From assembly GCA_012838955.1 (NCBI GenBank), contig DUOH01000060.1:1-64000 (forward strand): a DNA stretch of 64,000 nucleotides, read 5' to 3'. Position 1 is the first letter of the stretch. Every line of letters starts with the position of its first letter. Origin of the DNA: Bacillota bacterium. Lineage in GTDB: Bacteria > Bacillota > UBA4882 > UBA10575. The notes beneath the pieces were generated by a model. It ran no database searches. It was not told the DNA's origin and saw nothing but the letters and a program-made list of their open reading frames with translations. Position numbers and translations under genes: made by a program. Below, piece after piece: positions 53,780 through 62,069 of this stretch.

Positions 53780-54884
53780 GCATAAAGCCCTCTCCCCCAG
53801 GCTCTTCTTTTTTCTCCTTTTTACGCCGTGCTTAGCTTTTACCTTCATGTATTTTCCCTTAACCGGCGCACGGGTAATTGGCACCGATGGTTATCTGGCC
53901 ATTCCAGTGGCTTTTGGTCTCGCTTTACCCATAACGATGGTGGCTCGGCATTTTACTAACCATTACCCCGGCTTAACCATGATTGAATATACGCCATTAA
54001 TCATCGGAAAAACCCTGGGCTTCCTCTACAACCTGCTTTATCTCGGTGGCTTGCTCATGATCACCATCGCCTTTCTCCAGGAAGTCATCGGTATTGCCTA
54101 TGGTTTCCTCATCAACCGCGCTCCTCTTTCCTTTGTCACTCTTCTGATGGTTGGCGCCGTTGTGTATATTAGTTATTATGGGATCACTTCCGTGGCGCGT
54201 CTGGCCTCTTTCTTGTTTCCCGCTGCTCTTTTTTTGGGTGTTACTATCCTCTTGCCCTTTCAAAACTGGCGGCTGCTCAACATCCTGCCCATCGGTGGAG
54301 AGCCGATCGGCACTTATTTAAACGGGGGAATACAGAGCCTTTATATCTTTTATCCACTGACTCTAATCTTCCAGGCAGCAGCCTTTGCCGACCGCAGAGA
54401 GAAAGTCTTCCCCCTCTCTCTCCTGGCTCTCGGTCTAATCTTCCTCCTCTATTTTGTAAACTCCATCGGAATCACCGGGGTCTTCACGGCCGAGGGAATC
54501 ACGCGATATCTCTGGCCAAATATGGAATACTCCCGCACTATCGATCTACCCTTCTTTTTATTCGAAGAAGTTGGACTAGTCTTTAATATCGCCTGGGGAG
54601 TGCTCTCTTACTCTACCATCACCATTTTCTTCTTCTTTCTCGCCCACGGCCTGGCAGAGCTCGGCCTCAAATCCAAGAACTCCCGGAACCCAGTCTCTTA
54701 CCAAAAGATCCTGATCATTTTAAGCTCCATCATAGCCGGAGCTTTACAATTCACCCCCGACTTGAATATTATACGCGCTCACTTCAGTAGCGTGCAAATG
54801 GTCGGCGGACTACTCCTCTTCGGCCTGCCGTTACTCCTCTTTCTCTGCTCGCTGTTACGCGTCTATTTCTGGAGGAAGACATAA
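53763..54884 (+). CDS. gerKB: Spore germination protein, GerA family B subunit
   Basis: A 373-aa amino-acid-permease-like membrane subunit with about ten TM helices, which is thought to bind the germinant. It begins within the end of the A subunit gene. The AAGGAGG site directly abuts the annotated ATG, so an ATA three codons further on has better spacing; the ATG is kept because of family length. Segments such as NHYPGLTMIEYTPLIIGKTLG and the final LLLFGLPLLLFLCSL fit the family. Confidence 0.92.
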   Translation: MKRINKHKALSPRLFFFLLFTPCLAFTFMYFPLTGARVIGTDGYLAIPVAFGLALPITMVARHFTNHYPGLTMIEYTPLIIGKTLGFLYNLLYLGGLLMITIAFLQEVIGIAYGFLINRAPLSFVTLLMVGAVVYISYYGITSVARLASFLFPAALFLGVTILLPFQNWRLLNILPIGGEPIGTYLNGGIQSLYIFYPLTLIFQAAAFADRREKVFPLSLLALGLIFLLYFVNSIGITGVFTAEGITRYLWPNMEYSRTIDLPFFLFEEVGLVFNIAWGVLSYSTITIFFFFLAHGLAELGLKSKNSRNPVSYQKILIILSSIIAGALQFTPDLNIIRAHFSSVQMVGGLLLFGLPLLLFLCSLLRVYFWRKT

Positions 54885-54885
54885 A

Positions 54886-56052
54886 ATGGATAAAAAAGAA
54901 AACCGTCATCACCAACAGGACGAAAGACAAACCTCCGCGCGAGGAGGCGCACGCCTGAAACTCTGCCTTCTGCTGGCTTGTATCTCTCTGTACAGCGCCG
55001 GCTGTTGGGATGTGTTGGATATTGAAAAGCGGGACCTCATCACCGGACTGGCGCTGGATCTGACTGCCGACGGCCAAGTAGTATTGACCGCTCAGCTCCC
55101 CATCCCAAAAGTAACGCTTCCCAACATCTGGACCGCCAATCCGGAAGACAGCTTCTATACGATTTCCGCCCAAGGCGCTTCCACTCTTGAGGCTTTTTCC
55201 CATTTTGAGACAAAGACACCCGGACATGTCGATACACTAAAGACCAACATCCTCCTGTTCGGGGAGAGAGTGGTAGAAAAGGGCATCACTCCTTATTTGG
55301 ATACTATTGCCAGAATGCCAAAATTCCCAGTAAAATCCAATCTCATGATCGTACGGGGTGATCCCGGCCGTCTCTTAAAGCAGGAAGTAGCAGCCGCCAT
55401 TTTACCCAGTTTTTACTTAATGTATTTCTTCGAAACTCCGCAAAAAAGCGGAATGGTCTATCCCATGAAGCTCTGGCGCTTCTATTATAAACTGGACAGC
55501 CCGGCCATTGATCCTTACTTACCCGTACTGGACTACCATACGGAGGAAAAAGTCTTTTTACCGGCCGGACTCGCTGCGCTCTCCGGGGATACCCTCGCCG
55601 CTTATTTGTCCCCGGAAGAGAGTAAAATCTTTGGGTTACTATCCGAAGAAGATGAAGAGGTGGTTCTTTCTACCGAATGGCGCGAGGGGCGCACCATTTC
55701 CATTCGCTATGCGAACAACCGGGTCACCTATCAGTGGCTACCTCCCCGTGTAATCTATATCCACATGAAAGCCAGGGGTTACCTTCTGGAGGAAACCGGA
55801 GCCACTCTTCCCTTGACCCCAAGCCACCTACGGCAGATCGAGACGGCGCTAGCCGATAAAGTGAAGAGTCAGGCGGAAGAATTAATCCGTAAGTTACAAG
55901 CAGTCAACTCGGATTTGATTGGTCTGGGCCGGATAGTACGGGCAAAAGAACGCCAAAAATGGTCAGAGACCTATTGGCGGAAGCTCTATCCCAGACTTGA
56001 AATTAGGGTAAATGTGGATTTTAGCATCACCAGAAGCGGACGGCTAAACTAA
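54886..56052 (+). CDS. gerKC: Spore germination lipoprotein, GerA family C subunit
   Basis: A 388-aa lipoprotein subunit. An unusually long, charged N-terminus (about 25 residues) precedes the signal helix and the lipobox LYSAGC (cysteine about 40). The mature part begins WDVLDIEKRDLITGLALDL, typical of GerAC, and continues with the usual mixed domains (KTNILLFGERVVEKGI, LKQEVAAAILPSFYLMYFFET). It starts two bases after the B subunit stop, behind GGAGGAAG. It completes the receptor. Confidence 0.93.
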   Translation: MDKKENRHHQQDERQTSARGGARLKLCLLLACISLYSAGCWDVLDIEKRDLITGLALDLTADGQVVLTAQLPIPKVTLPNIWTANPEDSFYTISAQGASTLEAFSHFETKTPGHVDTLKTNILLFGERVVEKGITPYLDTIARMPKFPVKSNLMIVRGDPGRLLKQEVAAAILPSFYLMYFFETPQKSGMVYPMKLWRFYYKLDSPAIDPYLPVLDYHTEEKVFLPAGLAALSGDTLAAYLSPEESKIFGLLSEEDEEVVLSTEWREGRTISIRYANNRVTYQWLPPRVIYIHMKARGYLLEETGATLPLTPSHLRQIETALADKVKSQAEELIRKLQAVNSDLIGLGRIVRAKERQKWSETYWRKLYPRLEIRVNVDFSITRSGRLN

Positions 56053-56077
56053 AAAAAAAAGACCCTGCATAGCAGGG
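56051..56077 (-). terminator. Intrinsic terminator of the hydrogenase operon
   Basis: Six-base arms CCCTGC / GCAGGG (56063-56068 and 56072-56077) followed on the minus strand by TC and ten T. It lies about 200 bp past the HydA stop and just at the end of the convergent germination operon. The AT-rich interval 56078-56278 shows no gene. Confidence 0.7.
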
Positions 56078-56278
56078 GTGAAATGAGTTTGGGGTAACTC
56101 AAAATACATAACGCCCGTCAAACAAGCGTCCAGCAAATATGGCAAATATATATATAAAGTTATCTCTGTTTTCTAAATTTACCGGAATTCTTCTTTATTT
56201 AATAGTATATTCTATTTTTATTTTGGTAAAAGCTAACGGCCATAGAGAAGACTATTATCTACATTTAAAATATAGTTA

Positions 56279-58303
56279 CTAGTCTCTATGATTTTCCGGA
56301 AGTTTCTCCACAATCTCGGCAAAGACCTGATCAGCCTTGTCCGGAGTGACTCCACTGACTACCTCACCGTTGATTCGCACAGAGGGTCCGGTTTCACAAC
56401 CCTCCAGGCAGAAAGTGGCGTGCAGATTAAGGCGATGTTTAATCCCTTCTTCCTCCGCTTTTTCCATAAACCGTTTTAGCGTATCATAGGACCCCTTCAA
56501 ATAACAGCAGGTGCCCACACAGACCGCTACATCCACTTTGTGCTTACGTCTGCTGGATAAGAGCTGAATGTCTTCGCCTAAAATCCGGCCTCTGGGCGAA
56601 TAATTAGTATGCAAAGCCTCATGAGCCTCGTGGCTGTTGGGTTTCTGCAGCCATTTCTCATAGAACTTGGCTACTATCGGATTATCTTGAGACTTTCTCA
56701 GCTGGGATAGCTTATCCGCGTTATATATACCGCGGGCTCTTTCTTTCTTGACCTCCGGATCCGTGGAGATGGGTTGCCCGGCCCCACCGATACACCCGCC
56801 CGGACAGGCCATCACTTCAATGATTTGGTAATCCGCCTTCCCGGCTTTCAGATCCTGCAGGAGTTTTTTGGCGTTCCCCAAACCATGCACAACCGCTACT
56901 TTTATTTTGGTGCCGTTAATCTCAACAGTGGCCTCTTTCAAACCGGCGAATCCGCGCACCGCTTCAAAGTTCACTTCCTCAACAGCCTCGCCCGTCACCA
57001 ACTCATGGGCGGCCCGGAGCACGGCCTCAGACACTCCACCGGTAGCGCCGAAGATCACCCCGGCGCCGGTGGTAAAGCCAAATGGTGTGTCGAAGGATTC
57101 AATATCCAATTGGTCAAAGAGCAAGCCTGTTTCCCGAATCATCCTCGCCAATTCTTGCGTGGTTAGGACCAGATCCACATCGGGCGCTCCCTCAGTGGTA
57201 AACTCCGGCCGAGCGGCCTCAAATTTCTTGGCGGTACACGGCATAATTGAGATGACATAGATATCCTTAGGATCTTTCCCTAATTCCTTAGCCCAATACT
57301 TCTTCACCAATGACCCAAACATCTGCTGAGGTGAACGGCAGGAAGAAAGGTTCTTCAACAACTCCGGTTCATTATGCTCGGCATATTTGATCCAAGCCGG
57401 ACAACAAGAAGTAAACTGCGGCAGTTTTTCTCCTTTCTGCAACCGTTCAATGAACTCCGTAGTCTCTTCCATAATGGTCAGATCAGCCCCGATACAGGTA
57501 TCAAAGACTTTATCAAAGCCTAGGCGTTTCAGGGCAGCCACTACTTTCCCGGTCACAATCTCACCGGCCGGCAAGCCAAACTCTTCACCCAAGGCCACCC
57601 GTACAGCGGGTGCCACTTGCGCCACTACAAACTTCTCAGGATCATGAATGGCGGCCCAGGCCTTTTCAGTCTCGGACTTCACCACCAAAGCTCCGGTGGG
57701 ACAGACTGCGCTGCACTGGCCACAGTTTACGCACTCCACTTCTGAAAAGTTTTTATTGAAAGCCGGGGTAACCACTACCTTGGCCCCTCTATTACTGAAG
57801 TCAAGAATCCCGATCCCCTGTACTTCGGCGCACATCCGTACACAGTCACCGCATAGAATACACTTGTTGGGATCCCGGACGATGGACGTTCCAGAGTCAT
57901 CAATCGGAAGCTTTACATCACGTTCGCCAAAGCGAATCCGCTTAATGCCAAACCTATTGGCCAGTTCTTGTAGTTTACAGTTACCATTCTTTTCACAGGT
58001 GGTGCACTCCCGATCATGGTTAGCCAGGAGGAGCTCCAACACGGTCTTTCTGACCCGTTGCACCCGTGGGCTGTTGGTCAAGATCTTCATTCCGGGAGTA
58101 GGCGGGGTGGAACAGGAAGCCACAATCCCACGGCCCTCCACCTCCACTACACACATACGACAAGCGCCGTAGAGACTCAGTTCGGAGTGGTAACAGAAGG
58201 TCGGAATATCAATCCCCAGTTTCCTAGTTAACTCCAAGATATTTTTTTCTCCATTTAACTCTACTTCTTTGTGATCTATGATTACTGTATTCTTGGCATT
58301 CAT
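56279..58303 (-). CDS. hydA: [FeFe] hydrogenase catalytic subunit HydA (bifurcating HydABC type)
   Basis: Catalytic subunit of 674 aa; the ATG after AAGGAGGG is chosen over one 25 codons upstream. Domains in order: plant-type 2Fe-2S (CYHSELSLYGACRMC), the His-Cys 4Fe-4S motif (HDRECTTCEKNGNC), two 4Fe-4S (CILCGDCVRMC, CVNCGQCSAVCP), then the H-cluster domain with TSCCPAW, MPCTAKK and ACPGGCIGGAGQP, and the small-subunit tail. A C-terminal thioredoxin-like 2Fe-2S domain (CVGTCCYLKGS, CLEGCETG) is also present, as in the Thermotoga bifurcating enzyme. With HydB and HydC it should couple H2 formation to oxidation of NADH and reduced ferredoxin. Confidence 0.95.
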   Translation of the reverse strand: MNAKNTVIIDHKEVELNGEKNILELTRKLGIDIPTFCYHSELSLYGACRMCVVEVEGRGIVASCSTPPTPGMKILTNSPRVQRVRKTVLELLLANHDRECTTCEKNGNCKLQELANRFGIKRIRFGERDVKLPIDDSGTSIVRDPNKCILCGDCVRMCAEVQGIGILDFSNRGAKVVVTPAFNKNFSEVECVNCGQCSAVCPTGALVVKSETEKAWAAIHDPEKFVVAQVAPAVRVALGEEFGLPAGEIVTGKVVAALKRLGFDKVFDTCIGADLTIMEETTEFIERLQKGEKLPQFTSCCPAWIKYAEHNEPELLKNLSSCRSPQQMFGSLVKKYWAKELGKDPKDIYVISIMPCTAKKFEAARPEFTTEGAPDVDLVLTTQELARMIRETGLLFDQLDIESFDTPFGFTTGAGVIFGATGGVSEAVLRAAHELVTGEAVEEVNFEAVRGFAGLKEATVEINGTKIKVAVVHGLGNAKKLLQDLKAGKADYQIIEVMACPGGCIGGAGQPISTDPEVKKERARGIYNADKLSQLRKSQDNPIVAKFYEKWLQKPNSHEAHEALHTNYSPRGRILGEDIQLLSSRRKHKVDVAVCVGTCCYLKGSYDTLKRFMEKAEEEGIKHRLNLHATFCLEGCETGPSVRINGEVVSGVTPDKADQVFAEIVEKLPENHRD

Positions 58304-58307
58304 CGCT

Positions 58308-60188
58308 TTATCCCTCCTTAATGGCCTTGAACGGGCAAGAACTGACACAAGCGCCGCACTTGATACATTTATCCGCATCTATAACAAAGGGTTTTTTGAT
58401 CTCACCGGAGATGGCGCCCACCGGACAGACCTTACTACATTTGCTACAACCTTTACATTTTTCCGGATCAATAGAGTATCCCTTCAGGGCTTGACAGGCG
58501 CCAGCCGGGCATTTCTTATCCACCACATGAGCGATATACTCATCTTTAAAGTATTTCAACATGGACAGTACGGGATTGGGTGCGGTCTTGCCCAGTCCGC
58601 ACAGGGAACCGTCTTTCACGGCTAACGCCAACTCCTCCAAAGTTTCCACATCTTCTGGCCGACCTTCACCGTTCACCGCCCGCTCCAGGATCTCTAACAT
58701 CCGTTTCGTCCCTTCCCGGCACGGTACGCACTTTCCGCAGGACTCATTCTGAGTAAAGGTCATAAAGTAACGGGCCACCTCAACCATGCATGTGCTTTCA
58801 TCCATAAAGACCAGACCGCCGGAACCCACCATCGCTCCTGCAGAGAGTAGTGAATCATAATCAACGGGCATATCCAGGTGTTCCTCAGTCAGACAACCAC
58901 CGGAGGGCCCACCGATCTGCACGGCTTTAAATTTCTTACCGTCTCTGAGTCCGCCACCGATCTCATAGAGAATTTCCCGGAGCGTGATGCCCAACGGAAC
59001 CTCGATTAAACCAGTATTCGCCACCTGTCCGGTAATGGCAAAGGTCTTGGTGCCCGCGCTCTTTTCCGTACCAAAACCTTTGAACCAAGCCGCCCCTTTA
59101 TTAATAATCCCGGGGATGTTGGCAAAGGTCTCCACGTTGTTGATGAGCGTTGGTTTACCCCACAAACCACTCTGGGCCGGAAACGGCGGCTTAGGCATAG
59201 GCATCCCTCTCTTCCCTTCAATAGAGGCGATGAGCGCCGTCTCTTCCCCGCAGACAAAAGCGCCTGCTCCCTCCTTGATCTTGAGGTCAAAATTGAAACC
59301 TGTGCCTAGAATGTTCTCCCCTAGTAGTCCATGGTTCCTAGCGGCTTGAATAGCGATCTTCAAACGATTCACCGCCAAAGGATACTCAGCCCGGACATAA
59401 ATGTACCCCTCATCGGCACCGACCGCATAGCCGGCGATGGCCATTCCTTCCACAACCTTGTGGGGGTCTCCCTCCATCACACTGCGGTCCATGAAGGCGC
59501 CAGGGTCTCCCTCGTCGCCGTTACAGATCACATACTTCTTGTCGCCCTTGGCGATCCTGGTAAACTCCCATTTTTGTCCGGTAGGAAAGCCTCCGCCTCC
59601 CCGTCCGCGCAGGCCAGAAGCGATTACTTCCTGACAGACCTCTTCCGGTTTCATCTCGGTCAAGACCTTACCCAAAGCCTGATACCCGCCGTTGGCGATG
59701 TATTCCCGGATATCTTCGGGATCAATCACCCCACAGTGTCCTAAAGAGTTACGATTTTGGTGTTTATAGAAGGGGATGTTATGCTCCTCTTTGTATATCT
59801 CTCCGGTGGTAGGATGATGGTACAAGAGTCGCTCTACCGGTTCCTTCCCATTAACTAACGCGTCCACGATCTCTTTGGCGTCTTCCGCTTTGACCCTGGT
59901 GTATAATACACCGGAGGGCTCAAGGCGCACCAAGGGCCCCATTTCACAAAAGCCATGGCATCCGCTTTTTACCACCGAAACTCCGGACTTGTTTTCCTCA
60001 ATGATTAAATCCACAGTAACGTAGTCTCCGTAGCCTTCCACTTCTTTTTTTAAGGCTTCATACACTTCAAGGGAGCCATTTGCTACACAACCGGTTCCCG
60101 CGCACACTAAAATTCTGGCTTTCTCGTTTTCAAAGGCCGCCTGCCATTTGTCCCTCAATTCACAAAGTTTTGTTTTAGAATCTATCAT
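58308..60188 (-). CDS. hydB: NuoF-like subunit HydB of bifurcating hydrogenase
   Basis: A 626-aa flavin and NAD(H)-binding subunit. An N-terminal thioredoxin-like 2Fe-2S domain (about 25-115, CAGTGCVANGS, SGCHGFCEMG) precedes the NuoF module: GLRGRGGGGFPTGQKW (NADH loop, about 195), CNGDEGDPGAFMDR (FMN region), and ESCGKCVPCREGTKR for its 4Fe-4S. Two more 4Fe-4S motifs (CKGCSKCSKVCP, CIKCGACVSSCP) end the protein. This extra ferredoxin module is a hallmark of the bifurcating HydB. Its start overlaps the HydC stop. Confidence 0.95.
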   Translation of the reverse strand: MIDSKTKLCELRDKWQAAFENEKARILVCAGTGCVANGSLEVYEALKKEVEGYGDYVTVDLIIEENKSGVSVVKSGCHGFCEMGPLVRLEPSGVLYTRVKAEDAKEIVDALVNGKEPVERLLYHHPTTGEIYKEEHNIPFYKHQNRNSLGHCGVIDPEDIREYIANGGYQALGKVLTEMKPEEVCQEVIASGLRGRGGGGFPTGQKWEFTRIAKGDKKYVICNGDEGDPGAFMDRSVMEGDPHKVVEGMAIAGYAVGADEGYIYVRAEYPLAVNRLKIAIQAARNHGLLGENILGTGFNFDLKIKEGAGAFVCGEETALIASIEGKRGMPMPKPPFPAQSGLWGKPTLINNVETFANIPGIINKGAAWFKGFGTEKSAGTKTFAITGQVANTGLIEVPLGITLREILYEIGGGLRDGKKFKAVQIGGPSGGCLTEEHLDMPVDYDSLLSAGAMVGSGGLVFMDESTCMVEVARYFMTFTQNESCGKCVPCREGTKRMLEILERAVNGEGRPEDVETLEELALAVKDGSLCGLGKTAPNPVLSMLKYFKDEYIAHVVDKKCPAGACQALKGYSIDPEKCKGCSKCSKVCPVGAISGEIKKPFVIDADKCIKCGACVSSCPFKAIKEG

Positions 60189-60709
60189 TTCTCTTCACCC
60201 TCTTCCTCCAAGATCTGATCAATGATGATATTTATGGCCTCCGGAGTCATCTGCCCGTAAACTTTGTCATTAATCATGACTACCGGCGCCAGTCCACAGG
60301 CGCCTAGACAGGATACGGTCTCTACAGTAAACCTCATATCGTCTGTAGTATTCTTACCCTCCGCTAGCCCCACTCGCTCCCTGATCGCCTCGTTCACCGG
60401 ATTAGAACCGCGAACATGGCAAGCGGTTCCGTCGCAGATCTTAATCACATACTTTCCTTTGGGTTCCAAAGAAAACTGCGCATAAAAGGTGGCCACCCCA
60501 AAGACTGTAGCTGGGGATAATTCCATGGCCATGGCGATGTAAGTCAAAATTTCTTCCGGCAAATACCTGTACTCCTCCTGCACCTCTTGGAGGATATGGA
60601 TTAACGCGGATTGTGACTTGCCATGGGCTTCAATGATCTCGTTTACCCGCGCAAACCTCCTCGTGGTCAAAGAATTCCGGGCTTCATTTTTTACATCCAA
60701 CTCTGCCAT
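60185..60709 (-). CDS. hydC: NuoE-like subunit HydC of bifurcating hydrogenase
   Basis: A 174-aa subunit with one thioredoxin-like 2Fe-2S cluster. Ligands lie in CDGTACHVRGS (about 97-107) and SCLGACGLAP (about 138-147). The N-terminal helical part has LIHILQEVQEEYRYLPEEIL, typical of NuoE. The ATG follows GAAAGGAG. It overlaps hydB by 4 bp (ATGA), so stoichiometric translation is expected. A 187-bp gap separates it from the phosphatase gene upstream and could hold a promoter; none was clear. Confidence 0.95.
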   Translation of the reverse strand: MAELDVKNEARNSLTTRRFARVNEIIEAHGKSQSALIHILQEVQEEYRYLPEEILTYIAMAMELSPATVFGVATFYAQFSLEPKGKYVIKICDGTACHVRGSNPVNEAIRERVGLAEGKNTTDDMRFTVETVSCLGACGLAPVVMINDKVYGQMTPEAINIIIDQILEEEGEEK

Positions 60710-60896
60710 AATAAATCCAACTCCTTTCTTTACATTGAATAATCATATATGGTTTCAAAGGCTATCTCAGAATATGAGCGCGCTGATCAACATAATCCTC
60801 TATCTTAGGTGGCAACCAGCCTTTACTGCCCGTCTCGGAAGATCATGATTCTCCACGGTACACTCGGAGAAACCTGGATCGACACGGACAAAACAA

Positions 60897-62069
60897 TTAG
60901 AAATACTGTATCTCAACCTGTTTACCGCGTTGTCTTAACAGATCGGCAATCTCTCCTACCACCTGCATTTTCAAGGCTAAACTCATCGGGAGTTCAGGAT
61001 TCTGATGCGCTGGATTGATCGCCCTCCCGACCAAGAATTTCACCTGGTCACTATCTAGTAAGAGCCTGGTTAGCATAGTGGCGGCGTTCTCTTGCTGAGG
61101 GGAGGGCAAATCCGCAGTCTGGATTGGTTCTGCTTTTAACAACTCCAAGGTTTTGCTTAAGGTAATAATCCCCTCGGTCACCAAGTCAATGCCCTTCAAC
61201 CGCCCAGCCGGCGGCACCTCCGGGTTAATTTGGTCCAAATCAACCTCAATTTCTTCCCCGATGGCTCTGGCGACAATGGTACCTGTTGTTCCACCGCAAA
61301 CTACTTTTCTGCCCGGTTCTTCCATGATTAAACGCACAATAGTGGCATCGTCTTCTTTTTTTTGGGGCGGCCCCACCGCTACCGTTGTCCGCCGTAAAGG
61401 TCTCACCTTCAAGGTCAGCACTGTTGTATCATCTCCTGGTTTTCCCGCATATAATTGCTCACAAGCCTTCAACAACCAATTACTCACATCTTTCGCCTGG
61501 TTTTCCGAGTTAACCAGTTTCTGCAGATACCCGGCTACTTCAGGCCATTGCCAGCCTAAATTAAGCACCCCGCCGATCCCGGCGTGAATCACTCCGTCCG
61601 AAACAGCAACTAATATATCACCAGGCGCTACTTGAAAACGGCTCTCCTTAATCTGGCGTCCACAGATTTCCGTAGTCTTCCACTGAATCTGCTGGATTTC
61701 ACTTTCACGTAGAAAAAAGACGGACGGATTATCGAATTCCACGATATATGCCTCGCCATTCTGAGTAATCTGTATAATGGTAAAGGTAGAATAAGCAAGA
61801 TTCCTCTTCTGGCAAACCGGTAAGGTCTTACTGACCGTATCCACCACTTCTTCCAGTTCAGCGCCGTTCTCCAGCATGGTGGCGATGATCTTAGCCGTCA
61901 TTTTTGAAAGAATATTGGCTTTCACTCCGCTACCTAAACCATCCGCCAAGACCGCCACCAGGACATGATCATCTGTCCTTACCACCTCCACGCTGTCGCC
62001 GCAAAGTTCTTCACCGAATTTGGAAAGACTAGCCCAGTCGGCCTCAATAAAAATCCTGGCTTTGCTCAT
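60897..62069 (-). CDS. SpoIIE-family PP2C phosphatase linked to the hydrogenase operon
   Basis: A 390-aa protein. The first 230 residues form a SpoIIE-type serine/threonine phosphatase: VLADGLGSGVKAN (metal-binding aspartate, about 40-52), DILVAVSDGVIHAG (about 150-163) and GKPGDDTTVLTLKV (about 211-224). The C-terminal 150 residues are a separate domain starting ATIVRLIMEEPGRKVVCGGTTG, of unknown role. It lacks TM helices. Its ATG overlaps the stop of the sensory hydrogenase gene, so it is probably controlled by or coupled to that sensor. No partner kinase or anti-sigma factor is encoded in the window. Confidence 0.88.
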   Translation of the reverse strand: MSKARIFIEADWASLSKFGEELCGDSVEVVRTDDHVLVAVLADGLGSGVKANILSKMTAKIIATMLENGAELEEVVDTVSKTLPVCQKRNLAYSTFTIIQITQNGEAYIVEFDNPSVFFLRESEIQQIQWKTTEICGRQIKESRFQVAPGDILVAVSDGVIHAGIGGVLNLGWQWPEVAGYLQKLVNSENQAKDVSNWLLKACEQLYAGKPGDDTTVLTLKVRPLRRTTVAVGPPQKKEDDATIVRLIMEEPGRKVVCGGTTGTIVARAIGEEIEVDLDQINPEVPPAGRLKGIDLVTEGIITLSKTLELLKAEPIQTADLPSPQQENAATMLTRLLLDSDQVKFLVGRAINPAHQNPELPMSLALKMQVVGEIADLLRQRGKQVEIQYF

